Source of the DNA: Pseudomonadota bacterium
GTDB taxonomy: Bacteria; Pseudomonadota; Gammaproteobacteria; Xanthomonadales; Xanthomonadaceae
DNA: 39,058 nucleotides
NCBI GenBank assembly: GCA_030528565.1
Contig: JAUMYP010000020.1
Span: 1-39,058, forward strand
Direction: 5' to 3'
Position 1 is the stretch's first letter. Each line of letters starts with the position of its first letter. The position numbers and the translations under genes were made by a program. This document shows positions 24,654 to 34,912 of the stretch, piece by piece. The notes beneath the pieces are model-generated. The model was not told where the DNA came from, did not search any database, and saw only the letters and a list, made by a program, of their open reading frames with translations.

Positions 24654-26813
24654 TTAATTGGCACGCTCAAGCTGCATTTCATCCAGCAGCCAGTGCGCTG
24701 GATAGACCTTGTCCATCAGCCAGCGCATATAACGGGCATCCACATGCACGGCGCGTTTGTAGCGGGCATCGAACATCCAGCTGGCGCTGACCGATTCCCA
24801 GTTGCTGTCGAAATTGATGCCAATCAGCCTGCCCTGGGCATCCATTACCGGCGAGCCGGAATTGCCGCCGGTGGTGTCGAGATTGGTGAGGAAGTTCACC
24901 GTCTGCGTGCCGAGGGCGGCATCGGCGGTATTGCCGAAGTCGCCCTTGTGGATGGCTCCCAGCAGTGCAGCTGGCGCGTCAAACGGCTCCTTGCCGGTGT
25001 TCTTTTCGACAATTCCGGCCACCGTGGTGACCGGGTGGTAGCTCACCGCATCACGCGGGGCCAGTGCCTGCACCCGGCCATAGCTCACCCGCAGGGTGGA
25101 ATTGGCATCGGGATAGACCGCCCTGCCCTGCGACTTGCGAAAGCCCACCAGCGCGCGCATATAGGCCGGTCGCAGGCGCAGCAGCTCGCCTTCGCGTGCC
25201 TTGCTTTCATCCTCCATGCGCAAGATGGCGGGTAGCAGCCGAGCAGCGGCGGCGAGCATGGCATCGGTGCTGGCCGCAAGGCTTTGCGCATCGGCGTGCA
25301 TCGCGGCAAGACGCGCAGCCTCCTCACCCAGCCCGGTCGCGGCATACATCTGCGCCACCCGGGATTTGGCCGTGCCCATATCGGCGCCGAATACGGCATC
25401 CACTTCCGCCATGCGCTGCGCGGCGGGCAATGCGTAATAGCGCCCCAGCAAATCCAGCACGATGGCCTGCTCCACGGTGCTGTCATAACGGCGCTGCACT
25501 TGTTTGAGGCGGCCTTCAATCAACGCCAGGTCACGGGTTTGATAGCCACTTTCGCGCTCGGCATCGGGCTTGGCCTTTTCTGCTGCCAGCCGTTGCAGGG
25601 TAATCGCCGAGCTCAACAGCTGCGTGCGCGCAAACAGGGTGCCAAGGATATGGTCACGCTCGCGCGTGGCCTTGCCTGCATTCAATACCTGTCCCAGGGC
25701 ATCAATATCGCGGCGCAGCGCGCGGCCTTCGGCCTGCCCAGCCAGCCAGGCCAGCATGGCGGCCTCGTCTTCGCGGCGCACCCGCACCGCATCACTGCGG
25801 CGCAGACCCTCCAGCTCGCCCTGCGCGCGCTTCAAGGTGTTCTTGAATGACTGCACTTGCGAGGCGTATTTCACTGCTGCCTCGGAGCCTTCCGGGGCAC
25901 CCGCCGCCACATCGCGCAGCAGGCTTTCAAACAGCTCGATACGCGCGGGCAGTTGCCACTCGATTTGGCTGGCAAATTCCGCCGCCGTGCGATGCCGGAA
26001 GGTGATGCCGGGGTAGCCGGCCAGCATGGCGTAGTCGCCCGCCTTCACCGCGGCAGTGCTGACCTGCAAATGCGCTGGCGGCTGATAGGGCACATTGTCG
26101 GCGCTATAGGGCGCGGGCTTGCCATCCTTGCCGACATAGGCACGCAGGAAGGTGAAGTCGCCACTGTGGCGCGGCCACATGAAGTTGTCGATTTCATCGC
26201 CGTAATTGCCGATGGCGCGCGGCGGCGCATACACCAGACGAATATCCTTGAGCTCCAGCTGCTTCACCAGATAGAAGTCGCTGCCGTAATACATATTGAC
26301 CACACTGCAACGATAGCCGGGGTCGGCCTCGCATTCGGCCACCACTGCCTTGCTGGCCGCCTCCACGGCATCCCGATAGCCGCGGCCACGCTTGCCCTGT
26401 GCATTGCCGATGATGCGCTGGGTGATTTTGTCAAAGCCCACGGTCACCAGCACGCGGAAATCCGGGTTGGCGGGCAACTCCTCATGCATGCCCTGCGCAA
26501 AGAAACCATCGGTAATGATGTCCTTCTGCCGCGAGCTGTTGTACTGAATCACGCCAAAGGCCACATGGTGATTGGTGACAATCAACCCCTTGCCAGACAC
26601 AAAACTGCCGGTGGCGCCCCCGGCCTTGACTACCGCCGCCAGCGGCGGGCGGGTGACATCGGCCATCTGCGCAGGCTCACCGGCAAAACCGGCAGCCTTC
26701 ATCGGCGCGCTGATGTCCGGCAACTGCATCGGCAGCCACATGCCCTCATCGGCCATCAGTGCCGGGCTGGCCAATGCCAGGGTGAGTGCCAGAACCAAAC
26801 CGCGTTTGCGCAT
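24654..26813 (-). CDS. S46-family dipeptidyl-peptidase, paralog B
   Basis: 719 residues with a signal peptide (ending near ALMADEG). The triad is His in IVTNHHVAFG, Asp in WPRHSGDFTFLRAY, and S652 in GGNSGSPVM. It aligns with paralog A along its whole length, but the specificity position (18 after the Ser) is S670, within FDSNWESV. This is closer to the DPP7-type FDGNWE context than paralog A (FDMTFDSV). The pair probably arose by tandem duplication and diverged in substrate choice; both would feed peptide-derived dipeptides to the cell. Confidence 0.94.
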   Translation of the reverse strand: MRKRGLVLALTLALASPALMADEGMWLPMQLPDISAPMKAAGFAGEPAQMADVTRPPLAAVVKAGGATGSFVSGKGLIVTNHHVAFGVIQYNSSRQKDIITDGFFAQGMHEELPANPDFRVLVTVGFDKITQRIIGNAQGKRGRGYRDAVEAASKAVVAECEADPGYRCSVVNMYYGSDFYLVKQLELKDIRLVYAPPRAIGNYGDEIDNFMWPRHSGDFTFLRAYVGKDGKPAPYSADNVPYQPPAHLQVSTAAVKAGDYAMLAGYPGITFRHRTAAEFASQIEWQLPARIELFESLLRDVAAGAPEGSEAAVKYASQVQSFKNTLKRAQGELEGLRRSDAVRVRREDEAAMLAWLAGQAEGRALRRDIDALGQVLNAGKATRERDHILGTLFARTQLLSSAITLQRLAAEKAKPDAERESGYQTRDLALIEGRLKQVQRRYDSTVEQAIVLDLLGRYYALPAAQRMAEVDAVFGADMGTAKSRVAQMYAATGLGEEAARLAAMHADAQSLAASTDAMLAAAARLLPAILRMEDESKAREGELLRLRPAYMRALVGFRKSQGRAVYPDANSTLRVSYGRVQALAPRDAVSYHPVTTVAGIVEKNTGKEPFDAPAALLGAIHKGDFGNTADAALGTQTVNFLTNLDTTGGNSGSPVMDAQGRLIGINFDSNWESVSASWMFDARYKRAVHVDARYMRWLMDKVYPAHWLLDEMQLERAN

Positions 26814-26915
26814 CTTTGTTGCCTCTCATAGCAAAACCAAAGGCGACATTAAACACCATGCGCCCACGCGCAGACAGGTAAAATGCCGCGCTCAACCCGT
26901 CCACAGGATTTCGAT

Positions 26916-27950
26916 ATGACGCAGATGATGAAGGCGCTGGTGAAGCGCGAAGCTGGCAAGGGCATCTGGATGGAGCAAGTGCCCGTCCCCAGCCCCGGCC
27001 CCAACGAGGTGCTCATCAAGCTGGAAAAAACCGCCATCTGCGGCACCGACCTGCACATCTATCTGTGGGATGAATGGAGCCAGCGCACCATCAAGCCGGG
27101 CCTGGTCATCGGTCACGAATTTGTCGGCCGCATCGTGGAAATCGGCCCCGGGGTCAACGGCTACGAAGTCGGCCAGCGGGTCAGCGCCGAAGGCCATATC
27201 GTCTGCGGCCACTGCCGCAACTGCCGCGCCGGTCGCCAGCACCTGTGCCCCAATACCGTCGGCATCGGCGTCAACCGCAATGGCGCGTTTGCCGAATACA
27301 TCGTGATGCCAGCCAGCAACCTGTGGCCGATTCCCGATTCCATCCCCAGCGAGCTGGCCGCGTTCTTCGACCCCTACGGCAATGCCGCACACTGCGCGCT
27401 GGAGTTCGACGTGGTCGGCGAGGACGTGCTGATTACCGGCGCAGGCCCCATCGGCGTGATTGCCGCCGGCATCTGCAAACATATCGGCGCGCGCAATGTG
27501 GTGGTCACCGATGTCAACGACTTCCGCCTGAAACTCGCCGCCGACATGGGCGCCACCCGCGTGGTCAATGTCACCAAGACCTCGCTCAAGGACGTGATGG
27601 CCGAGCTGCACATGGAAGGCTTTGATGTCGGCCTTGAAATGAGTGGCAACCCGCACGCCTTCAACGACATGCTCGAATGCATGTACCACGGCGGCAAGAT
27701 TGCCCTGCTCGGCATCATGCCCAATGGCGCCGGCATCAACTGGGACAAGGTGATTTTCAAGGGCCTGACCCTGCAAGGCATCTATGGCCGCAAGATGTAC
27801 GAAACCTGGTACAAGATGACGCAACTGGTGCAGGATGGCTTCCCGCTGGGCAAAGTGCTGACCCACCAGCTGCCCATCGACGACTTCCAGAAAGGCTTTG
27901 AGCTGATGGAATCGGGCAAGTCCGGCAAAGTGGTGCTGAACTGGAATTAA
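26916..27950 (+). CDS. tdh: L-threonine 3-dehydrogenase
   Basis: 344 residues from [20 protein letters not shown], a zinc-dependent medium-chain dehydrogenase oxidising threonine to 2-amino-3-ketobutyrate with NAD. The catalytic zinc site begins in [11 protein letters not shown]. The structural zinc Cys cluster is [15 protein letters not shown], and the NAD fold shows [14 protein letters not shown]. The frame is open 11 codons further upstream. AGGA lies 8 bases before the Met at 26916; a Met 3 codons later would also fit the family. It is followed by kbl, which uses its product. Confidence 0.96.
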   Translation: MTQMMKALVKREAGKGIWMEQVPVPSPGPNEVLIKLEKTAICGTDLHIYLWDEWSQRTIKPGLVIGHEFVGRIVEIGPGVNGYEVGQRVSAEGHIVCGHCRNCRAGRQHLCPNTVGIGVNRNGAFAEYIVMPASNLWPIPDSIPSELAAFFDPYGNAAHCALEFDVVGEDVLITGAGPIGVIAAGICKHIGARNVVVTDVNDFRLKLAADMGATRVVNVTKTSLKDVMAELHMEGFDVGLEMSGNPHAFNDMLECMYHGGKIALLGIMPNGAGINWDKVIFKGLTLQGIYGRKMYETWYKMTQLVQDGFPLGKVLTHQLPIDDFQKGFELMESGKSGKVVLNWN

Positions 27951-27990
27951 GCCCCGCCCGCTGTGCAAACCTACTGAATTTGGAGCCTGT

Positions 27991-29178
27991 ATGTCCCTGA
28001 CCTCCCGCTACACCGCCACCCTGGACGAAATCCGTGATGCTGGCCTGTTCAAGTCCGAGCGCATCATTTCCAGCCCGCAATCGGCAGAAATTACCCTGGC
28101 CGATGGCCGCCAGGTACTGAACTTCTGCGCCAACAATTATCTGGGACTGGCTGACCACCCGGCCATCATCGAGGCCGCCCACAAGGCGCTGGACAGCCAC
28201 GGCTTTGGCATGGCCAGCGTGCGCTTCATCTGCGGCACGCAAGACCTGCACAAGGAGCTGGAGGCCACCATCGCCCAGTTCTTCGGCAAGGAGGACACCA
28301 TTCTTTATGCCGCCTGCTTCGATGCCAATGGCGGGCTGTTCGAGCCGCTGCTGGACGAGAACGACGCCATCATTTCCGATGCGCTGAATCACGCCTCCAT
28401 CATCGACGGCGTGCGGCTGTGCAAGGCCAGGCGTTATCGCTATGCCAACTGCGATATGGCCGACCTTGAAAAGCAGCTGCAACAGGCCAGGGCCGATGGC
28501 GCGCGCACCCTGATAATTACCACCGATGGCGTGTTCTCGATGGACGGCTTCATCGCGCCGCTGGATGAAATCACCGCGCTGGCGGAAAAATACGGTGCGC
28601 TGGTGCATATCGACGAATGCCATGCCACCGGCTTCCTCGGCAAGACCGGCCGCGGCAGCGCCGAAGTCAAGGGCGTGCTGGACAAAATCGACATTATCAC
28701 CGGCACGCTCGGCAAGGCGATGGGCGGCGCTTTGGGCGGCTTTACCACCGGCAAGCGCGAAGTCATTGAACTTTTGCGCCAGCGCTCACGCCCGTACCTG
28801 TTCTCCAACTCGCTGCCGCCGCATGTGGTCGCCGCTGGCACCCGCGCCTTCCAGATGCTGGATGAAGCTGGCGAACTGCGCGAGCAACTGGCAGACAACA
28901 CCCGCTATTTCCGCGAAGAAATGACAAAACGCGGCTTCGACATCAAACCCGGCGTACACCCGATTTGCCCGGTGATGCTGTACGACGCCCCGCTGGCGCA
29001 ACGCTTTGCCGAGCGCCTGCTGGAAGAAGGCATCTACGCCATCGGCTTCTTCTACCCGGTAGTGCCCAAACAACAAGCCCGCATCCGCACCCAGATGAGC
29101 GCCGCCCACACCCGCGAACAGCTTGACCGCGCCATCGACGCCTTCACCCGCATCGGCAAAGAGCTGGGTGTTATCTAA
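27991..29178 (+). CDS. kbl: 2-amino-3-ketobutyrate CoA ligase (glycine C-acetyltransferase)
   Basis: 395 residues of PLP fold type I. The Schiff-base Lys is K242 in [14 protein letters not shown]. The family motifs [24 protein letters not shown] and [12 protein letters not shown] are present. It cleaves 2-amino-3-ketobutyrate with CoA into glycine and acetyl-CoA. It lies 40 bases after tdh with a ribosome site (TTTGGAG), so tdh-kbl is a two-gene threonine-degradation operon. Confidence 0.97.
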   Translation: MSLTSRYTATLDEIRDAGLFKSERIISSPQSAEITLADGRQVLNFCANNYLGLADHPAIIEAAHKALDSHGFGMASVRFICGTQDLHKELEATIAQFFGKEDTILYAACFDANGGLFEPLLDENDAIISDALNHASIIDGVRLCKARRYRYANCDMADLEKQLQQARADGARTLIITTDGVFSMDGFIAPLDEITALAEKYGALVHIDECHATGFLGKTGRGSAEVKGVLDKIDIITGTLGKAMGGALGGFTTGKREVIELLRQRSRPYLFSNSLPPHVVAAGTRAFQMLDEAGELREQLADNTRYFREEMTKRGFDIKPGVHPICPVMLYDAPLAQRFAERLLEEGIYAIGFFYPVVPKQQARIRTQMSAAHTREQLDRAIDAFTRIGKELGVI

Positions 29179-29215
29179 CCCCAAGTTTGTTCAAACAATT
29201 GCAATACGTTTGAAC

Positions 29216-29248
29216 AATTCGGCCTGCCCTTCCCCGGCAGGCCGAATT
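29216..29248. terminator. Shared terminator of kbl and metA
   Basis: A perfect 13-bp stem AATTCGGCCTGCC / GGCAGGCCGAATT with a 7-base loop lies between the converging genes and reaches into the metA stop codon. A second weak pair (GTTCAAAC / GTTTGAAC) is at 29189-29215. Confidence 0.75.
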
Positions 29249-30296
29249 ATTTGAACCATCCCAGCGGGTTGGCTGGGTCAACACCGTCCATGTATTGCCG
29301 GGTACGGTCGTGATGGGTGAGCTGGTAAATCAGCCCCAGCCAGTTGGCGAAAATCGCCTTGGCGGTGTCGCGCCAGGTGTTATCTATCAATTCGGACATC
29401 TCCGGGTACGGAAATGGCGCATCCGGAAAGCCGTTTCGAATGTAGTCATCCAGCAGCGCCTGAGCCTCATCGGAAAGATAGTTCTCCGGCAAATGCGGCT
29501 TTTGAGGAGTTTCTCCACGGGCATAGGCCAGCAAATCGCGTTTGTATTCTTTCAGCAAACTCAACTGGTCGTATTCCGGGTGGCCTTGCAGATAGACATG
29601 GCGGAAACCGTCTTTCGAAGTTGCCAGCGCCACGCTGCCATCCATACCTGTCACCAGCACCGGCAGGCCATGTGCCTGCAAGGCGGCAGCAGAAACCTCG
29701 TTGCGGCGCGAATGCGGCATGTCGAAACGGGTATTGATGTTCGACAACAACGGGTGCTTGCGGTCGAGCACACGATGCGGGAACACGCCAAAACACTTCT
29801 GTGTCAAAGGCTGACGCGCGATGCCATAAAAATGCTGGAATGCCGCGTGCGAGGCCAGACACGAGCACAGCACCGAGGCCACGTTTTTATCCGCCCAGGC
29901 AAACACGCGCAGCATTTCTTCCAGATAAGGCTCATCGCGCAAATCGGCATGGACCGGATTGGTACCGGTGATGATGAGGCCATCTAGCCCATGCACGGCA
30001 ACATCTTCAAAGCGCTCGTAATGCTGCTCGATATAGGCTTGGGTTTCAGCACTGCGCGGGATGCCGCTGATGGTGAAGATATGCACATAGAACTGCGCAA
30101 TCCGGTTGCAACTACCCACAAGCCGCAGAAACTGCCGCTCGGTAGCGCGCAGCGCGCCATCGGGCATCATGTTCAAAAGACCGATATGCAGCTCACGGAT
30201 GTCCTGATGCAGGGCGCGCGTAACGTCCAACACCTCCTGACCTTCGGCACGAATGCGTTCCAGTGATTCAAGCGGGCGATGGGCAATCAGAGGCAT
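29247..30296 (-). CDS. metA: Homoserine O-acyltransferase, MetA family
   Basis: 349 residues from MPLIAHRPLESLERIRAEGQ. It has the class I glutamine-amidotransferase-like fold of MetA. The catalytic Cys is in VASVLCSCLASHAAF and the His in YLQGHPEYDQ. The substrate motif GLLNMMPDGALRATERQFLR replaces the more usual NLMP-K form. It activates homoserine, with succinyl- or acetyl-CoA not decidable here, for methionine synthesis. The frame is open 31 codons upstream, but that part lacks family similarity. There is no strong ribosome site. The leader before it is long and may be regulatory. Confidence 0.9.
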   Translation of the reverse strand: MPLIAHRPLESLERIRAEGQEVLDVTRALHQDIRELHIGLLNMMPDGALRATERQFLRLVGSCNRIAQFYVHIFTISGIPRSAETQAYIEQHYERFEDVAVHGLDGLIITGTNPVHADLRDEPYLEEMLRVFAWADKNVASVLCSCLASHAAFQHFYGIARQPLTQKCFGVFPHRVLDRKHPLLSNINTRFDMPHSRRNEVSAAALQAHGLPVLVTGMDGSVALATSKDGFRHVYLQGHPEYDQLSLLKEYKRDLLAYARGETPQKPHLPENYLSDEAQALLDDYIRNGFPDAPFPYPEMSELIDNTWRDTAKAIFANWLGLIYQLTHHDRTRQYMDGVDPANPLGWFK

Positions 30297-30480
30297 GAAA
30301 ACTTCTAGCGGACAAAAAGACTTCCCATTGTCGGCACAATTAGAGCAGCCAAGCACTGCGCTTACCACATCTTGGCGCCCTGCTGCCAATACCCCATATG
30401 GCCGGGTACATCAATACCAGGAAAAGCTATCAAATAGAGCAAAGCCCTTAAAGCTTGTTCAGAAGCTCTAGTGCCCAGCA
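30297..30480 (-). promoter_or_regulatory. Long leader / promoter region of metA
   Basis: Nearly 190 bases between the cold-shock terminator and metA. One moderate stem (GCCAAG / CTTGGC) encloses a 17-base loop. I looked for SAM-type riboswitch cores and could not match any known class with confidence. It contains no supported gene. Confidence 0.4.
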
Positions 30481-30485
30481 TGCAA

Positions 30486-30508
30486 GAGCCCCGATTTTAA
30501 CGGGGCTC
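30486..30508 (-). terminator. Terminator of the cold-shock gene
   Basis: Arms GAGCCCCG / CGGGGCTC with a 7-base AT loop, followed on the minus strand by TTGCATG, 27 bases after the stop. Confidence 0.75.
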
Positions 30509-30535
30509 CTGGCTCAATCTTGGCTGAGGGACAAA

Positions 30536-30745
30536 TCACGCCGGCTCTACTGTATCGGCCTGCAAACCTTTCTGGCCTTCAATGACGGTGAAAACGACCT
30601 TCTGGCCCTCTTTCAGGGTTTTGAAACCCTCCACCTGGATGGCGCGGAAATGCACAAACACGTCTTCACCACTTTCACGGCTGATAAAGCCGTAGCCCTT
30701 GGCATCGTTGAACCATTTCACTGTGCCTGTTTCACGGTTCGACAT
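30536..30745 (-). CDS. Cold-shock-domain protein (CspA family)
   Basis: 69 residues forming one cold-shock domain with RNP1 (GYGFISR) and RNP2 (VFVHFRAI) on the OB fold. It binds single-stranded RNA/DNA and acts as an RNA chaperone. The length is standard. About 130 bases of non-coding DNA precede it, compatible with the long untranslated leader usual for cold-induced csp genes. The ATG follows AGGGAG. Confidence 0.95.
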   Translation of the reverse strand: MSNRETGTVKWFNDAKGYGFISRESGEDVFVHFRAIQVEGFKTLKEGQKVVFTVIEGQKGLQADTVEPA

Positions 30746-30988
30746 CGATCTTTGCTCCCTTAGAATTAGTGCTAACTAAAAGCCCTGGTACAGAGCCAAC
30801 ATTACTAGTTTCAAGGAAATGGAACAGGCCAGACAGTGCAGCAATGAAGCGAATCAACCCCACACGCCAGGCCACGATTCACAGTGACCCTTGAAACTCA
30901 GCGGCTCAAAGTTAGCGCCGTCAAGACGAAAATGCAAACCTGTCGCATCTCGGTGATACTGCATGCTCCCAACCTAAGGGCTTCGCGC
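30746..30988. other. Intergenic region between csp and the DUF456 gene
   Basis: About 240 bases that would hold the csp leader and promoter on the minus strand and the DUF456 promoter on the plus strand. The plus-strand open frame reaching back to 30884 lacks membrane or family similarity in this part and is not included in the gene. Confidence 0.4.
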
Positions 30989-31489
30989 TTGGACAGCCAA
31001 ACGATTTTTCAGCTTTTCGCCGCCCTCCTTGTCATCATCGGCATCCTCGGCACTTTTCTGCCGGTTCTCCCCGGCCTGCCGCTGGTATTCGCCGGTCTGC
31101 TGCTTGCCGCCTGGGCCGATGGTTTCCAGCATGTGCACTGGGGCTGGATGGTATTTTTTGGCCTGGTCACGGCGCTTTCACTGCTGCTGGATTTCTGGGC
31201 AAGTGCAGCAGGCGCCCAAAAACTGGGAGCCAGCCGGCTGGCCACCTGGGGCGCGCTGCTGGGCACTGTTATTGGCCTGTTCTTTGGCCTGCCGGGGGTT
31301 GTGGCCGGGCCTTTTGTCGGTGCGGCTATTGGCGAGCTCATCAGCCGCCGTAGCGTGAAGAAACACGACCTTGGCGTGGCAACCAAGGTCGGTATCGGCA
31401 CCTGGCTGGGCATGGTGGCGGGTACGGCGATGAAACTGGCGCTGGCCCTTGCCATGCTCGGCATGTTTGTTTTGCTGTGGTGGCTGTAG
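30989..31489 (+). CDS. DUF456-family membrane protein
   Basis: 166 residues starting from a TTG at 30989 (LDSQTIFQLFAALLV), preceded by TAAGGG at a fitting distance. The ATG 35 codons upstream would add a hydrophilic tail not seen in the family. The protein has four to five transmembrane helices. Gly/Pro-rich motifs typical of DUF456 are LGTFLPVLPGLPLVFAGLLL and GLPGVVAGPFVGAAIGEL. Its function is unknown. It lies just ahead of tRNA-Arg, with no operon partner. Confidence 0.85.
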   Translation: MDSQTIFQLFAALLVIIGILGTFLPVLPGLPLVFAGLLLAAWADGFQHVHWGWMVFFGLVTALSLLLDFWASAAGAQKLGASRLATWGALLGTVIGLFFGLPGVVAGPFVGAAIGELISRRSVKKHDLGVATKVGIGTWLGMVAGTAMKLALALAMLGMFVLLWWL

Positions 31490-31529
31490 ATGCTTGTTTG
31501 GCCTCGCTCGTGCAATAATCACCGACTTC

Positions 31530-31606
<77 letters not shown>

Positions 31607-31657
31607 TCTATCGGCCGGTTTTCCGGCCTTTCGCGTACATACCTGGAGAAACTGCCC

Positions 31658-33190
31658 ATGTCGCATCCCGTTCTTGAAAAGCTTGGCCTGTCTGCCGTTG
31701 AGTCCGGCACCTATCTTGGCAATGGTGAGTGGTCGAAAACCGCCGATGCCGGTGTGCTGGAGCCGGTCAACCCGACGACGGGCGAAGTGCTGGGCAAGGT
31801 CAATGCCTCCAGCCGCGCTGATTACCAGCTCATCATGGAGCGCGCCGAGGCGGCTTTCAAAATCTGGCGCAAGATGCCGGCGCCCAAGCGTGGCGAGGCC
31901 ATCCGCCTGTGCGCCGATGCGCTGCGCACCCACAAGGATGCGCTGGGTTCGCTGGTGGCGCTGGAAATGGGCAAGTCCAAGCCCGAGGGCGATGGTGAAG
32001 TGCAGGAAATGATTGATATCGGCGAATTTGCCGTCGGTCTTTCCCGCCAGCTCTACGGCCTGACCATGCACAGCGAGCGCCCCGGCCACCGCATGTACGA
32101 GCAGTGGCATCCGATTGGCATTGTCGGCGTGATTTCCGCCTTCAACTTCCCCGTCGCCGTCTGGGCCTGGAACAGCTTTATCGCCGCCATCTGCGGTGAT
32201 ATCACCGTGTGGAAGCCCTCGCCGAAAACCCCGCTGTCGGCGATTGCCAGCATGAAAATCTGCAACGAGGCGCTGAAGGCTGGCGGCTTCCCGGATATTT
32301 TCTTCCTGTTCAACGATGCCGGTACCGAGCTGGCGCAGGAATTTGTCGATGACAAGCGCGTGGCGCTAGTGAGCTTCACCGGCTCTACCCGTGTCGGCCG
32401 CATCGTCGGTGAGCGCGTTGCCCGCCGCATGGGCCGCAGCCTGCTGGAGCTGGGCGGCAACAATGCCATCATCGTCGATGAAAGCGCCGACCTGAAGCTC
32501 GCCATCCCGGCCATCGTGTTCGGCGCGGTCGGCACCTGCGGCCAGCGTTGCACCACCACCCGCCGCCTGATTGTGCACGAGTCCATTTACCAGAGCGTGC
32601 TGGAAAAACTCATCGCTGCCTACCGGCAGGTGGAAGGCAAGATTGGCGACCCGACCGATGCGGCCAATCTGGTCGGCCCGCTGAACTCGCAAGAAGGCGT
32701 GGATGCATTCCTGGATGCCATCGCCAAGGCCAGGGCCGCTGGCGGCAAGGTGGAAGTGGGCGGCGAGAAAATCGACGGCAAGGGTTTCTTTGTGAAACCG
32801 GCGATTGTCACCGGCCTTGGCAACGATGCCGAAGTGGTGCAGCACGAAACCTTTGCGCCGATTCTGTACGTGATGAAGTACCGCGATATTGATGAGGCCA
32901 TCGACATGCAAAACGCCGTGCCGCAGGGCTTGTCTTCAGCCATCTTCACCACCAACCTCAAGCGCGCCGAAGCGTTCCTGGCCGCCAGCGGCTCGGACTG
33001 CGGCATCGCCAATGTCAATATCGGCACCAGCGGTGCGGAAATCGGCGGCGCCTTCGGTGGCGAGAAGGAAACCGGCGGCGGTCGCGAGTCCGGCTCCGAT
33101 GCCTGGAAGGCCTATATGCGCCGCCAGACCAATACCATCAACTACTCCGACGCGCTGCCGCTGGCACAGGGCATCAAGTTCGACCTGTAA
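31658..33190 (+). CDS. amaB: ALDH7-type (antiquitin-like) aminoadipate-semialdehyde dehydrogenase
   Basis: 510 residues. The catalytic Cys is C298 in [10 protein letters not shown] and the general base E264 in [12 protein letters not shown]-fold motifs are FTGSTRVGR and [11 protein letters not shown]. The C-terminal signature [20 protein letters not shown] is characteristic of ALDH7/antiquitin. The expected reaction is 2-aminoadipate 6-semialdehyde to 2-aminoadipate in lysine catabolism. No other lysine-degradation gene is adjacent, so the substrate is inferred from family only. It starts 51 bases behind tRNA-Arg with a GGAG ribosome site. Confidence 0.92.
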   Translation: MSHPVLEKLGLSAVESGTYLGNGEWSKTADAGVLEPVNPTTGEVLGKVNASSRADYQLIMERAEAAFKIWRKMPAPKRGEAIRLCADALRTHKDALGSLVALEMGKSKPEGDGEVQEMIDIGEFAVGLSRQLYGLTMHSERPGHRMYEQWHPIGIVGVISAFNFPVAVWAWNSFIAAICGDITVWKPSPKTPLSAIASMKICNEALKAGGFPDIFFLFNDAGTELAQEFVDDKRVALVSFTGSTRVGRIVGERVARRMGRSLLELGGNNAIIVDESADLKLAIPAIVFGAVGTCGQRCTTTRRLIVHESIYQSVLEKLIAAYRQVEGKIGDPTDAANLVGPLNSQEGVDAFLDAIAKARAAGGKVEVGGEKIDGKGFFVKPAIVTGLGNDAEVVQHETFAPILYVMKYRDIDEAIDMQNAVPQGLSSAIFTTNLKRAEAFLAASGSDCGIANVNIGTSGAEIGGAFGGEKETGGGRESGSDAWKAYMRRQTNTINYSDALPLAQGIKFDL

Positions 33191-33246
33191 TGGCACCTCG
33201 CCCCTGCCCGTATCGCTGATGCGGGCAGGCGGCAGGCATCCGCATC

Positions 33247-33563
33247 ATGCCCCAGCTCCGACCTGAAAAGCAGTTCAATATATTTGCCATCGTCGGTCTG
33301 ATTGCCGCTGTTTGCGGGCTGCCGCTGGAGTTCCTCCCATGGAAGCCGCAAGGCTGGGGTCATGTCGCTTTTGTCGGGCTGTTTTTCGCCCTGCTTGCCA
33401 CTGTCAGCGGCATCGCTGCCTGCCATCTGGCACTGGCAGAAATCGGCAGTGCCCGGAGCAGTACAAAGGCCGTAGCCTGGCCCTTGCCGGTCTGCTAATC
33501 GGTTATCTTTCCATCACTGTCCATATCGTGATGACGCTATCTTCCGGAGGTATCCAGTCATGA
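33247..33563 (+). pseudogene. Frameshifted DUF4190-like small membrane protein
   Basis: The first reading frame (33247-33498) encodes two membrane helices (FNIFAIVGLIAAVCGLP and HVAFVGLFFALLATVSG) and then loses similarity after LALAEIGSARSS. A second frame takes over near 33450-33462 with YKGRSLALAGLLIGYLSITV, the expected DUF4190 ending, and stops at 33563, overlapping the next ATG by 4 bases. A single 1-2 base change restores one product of about 105 residues. So this is a recent frameshift, a sequencing error, or a recoded gene. Confidence 0.75.
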
Positions 33564-33850
33564 ACTTGCCCCCCGCCTATCCACGTCAAACCAGTGGCCT
33601 GGCCATTTGCAGCCTGGTATGCGGCATTCTGGGATTTTTCACCGGCATCTCGGCGATTATCGCCATCATCACCGGGCATATGGCGCGCCGTGAAATCCGC
33701 CGCAACCCGGAGCGTTATGACGGCGATGGCATGGCCGTCGCCGGACTGGTTACCGGCTATCTGGTCGTTGCCCTTTATCTGATTGCCATTCTGGTCATGC
33801 TGCTGTTTTTTGGCGGCCTGCTCGGGGTTGGCCTGCTGTCCTCTCACTAA
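33560..33850 (+). CDS. DUF4190-domain membrane protein
   Basis: 96 residues with two strong transmembrane helices (about 10-40 and 60-90) around the conserved loop GHMARREIRRNPERYDGDGM and AVAGLVTGYL. This loop is typical of DUF4190-like small membrane proteins of unknown role. Its ATG overlaps the (frameshifted) end of the preceding relative by 4 bases (ATGA), and a GGAGG ribosome site lies just before it. The two probably form a tandem duplicate pair. pyrD starts 6 bases later. Confidence 0.82.
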   Translation: MNLPPAYPRQTSGLAICSLVCGILGFFTGISAIIAIITGHMARREIRRNPERYDGDGMAVAGLVTGYLVVALYLIAILVMLLFFGGLLGVGLLSSH

Positions 33851-33856
33851 ATTTCT

Positions 33857-34912
33857 ATGTACGCCGCATTACGCCCCTATCTGTTTCGCCTTGAGCCAGA
33901 ACGTGCGCACAAGCTGGCATTGCGCTGGGCGGATATTGCCGCAGGCAGTGGCATTGCCGGGCTGTTGCTGCCCAGGCCCGCCCAGCCTTTTCCGGTCAGG
34001 GCCTTTGGCCTGACTTTTCCCAACCCGGTCGGCCTGGCGGCAGGGCTCGACAAAAACGGCGACCATATCAAGGGCTTGTTTGCGCTCGGTTTTGGCTCGG
34101 TGGAAATCGGCACCATCACGCCGCGCCCGCAAACCGGCAACCCGGCACCGCGGCTGTTCCGCCTGCCCGAGCATCAGGCCATCATCAACCGCATGGGTTT
34201 CAATAACGACGGCGTGGACGCACTGGTGCGCAATGTCGAAGCCCTGCAACAGCGTCCGGGTATCCTCGGCATCAATATCGGCAAGAACAAGGACACCGAA
34301 AACGAAAACGCCGCCAGCGACTATCTGCACTGCATGCAGCGCGTCTATCCGCTGGCCGATTACATCACCGTCAATATCTCCTCGCCCAATACTGCAGGTC
34401 TGCGTGAATTGCAGGAGGAGCAGCAACTGCGCAGCCTGCTGGACGCGCTGCGCGAGGCGCAGGAGCGCCTGGGCAGCCAGCATGGCAAGCGGGTGCCGCT
34501 GCTGGTAAAAATCGCGCCCGACCTGAGTGATGAAGACCTGGATGCCGCCGCACGGGTGCTGGCCGACATGGCCGTGGATGGCGTTATCGCCACCAATACC
34601 ACGGTATCGCGGCAGGAAGTGCAGCAGCATCCACTGGCGCAACAGGTCGGCGGCCTTTCCGGCGCGCCACTGCTCTCCCGCGCCACGGCCTGTCTGCGCC
34701 GCCTGCGTACCCGCCTGCCCGAATCCATCCCGCTGGTCGGCGTGGGCGGCATTCTTTCCGGTGCCGACGCGGTGGCGAAAACCGTCGCCGGGGCGCAACT
34801 GGTGCAGGTTTACAGTGGCCTTATCTATCGCGGCCCGGCCTTGGTCGGCGAATGCGTGGAAGCCATCCGCCGCCGCAAGGAAGCCCCTGCCAGCGGCCGG
34901 GTTCCGGACTGA
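33857..34912 (+). CDS. pyrD: Dihydroorotate dehydrogenase (quinone), class 2
   Basis: 351 residues. The N-terminal helix pair ([20 protein letters not shown]) is the membrane-associated quinone-binding part. FMN and orotate sites follow: [28 protein letters not shown] and the class 2 catalytic Ser in [14 protein letters not shown]. The phosphate loop is [11 protein letters not shown]. It oxidises dihydroorotate to orotate in pyrimidine synthesis with a respiratory quinone. The stop overlaps the murB ATG, so the two are translationally coupled. Confidence 0.97.
   Translation: MYAALRPYLFRLEPERAHKLALRWADIAAGSGIAGLLLPRPAQPFPVRAFGLTFPNPVGLAAGLDKNGDHIKGLFALGFGSVEIGTITPRPQTGNPAPRLFRLPEHQAIINRMGFNNDGVDALVRNVEALQQRPGILGINIGKNKDTENENAASDYLHCMQRVYPLADYITVNISSPNTAGLRELQEEQQLRSLLDALREAQERLGSQHGKRVPLLVKIAPDLSDEDLDAAARVLADMAVDGVIATNTTVSRQEVQQHPLAQQVGGLSGAPLLSRATACLRRLRTRLPESIPLVGVGGILSGADAVAKTVAGAQLVQVYSGLIYRGPALVGECVEAIRRRKEAPASGRVPD

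Noticed and set aside
30297-30480. SAM riboswitch before metA
   Set aside because: I could not find the conserved cores of known SAM classes; only one moderate stem is present.
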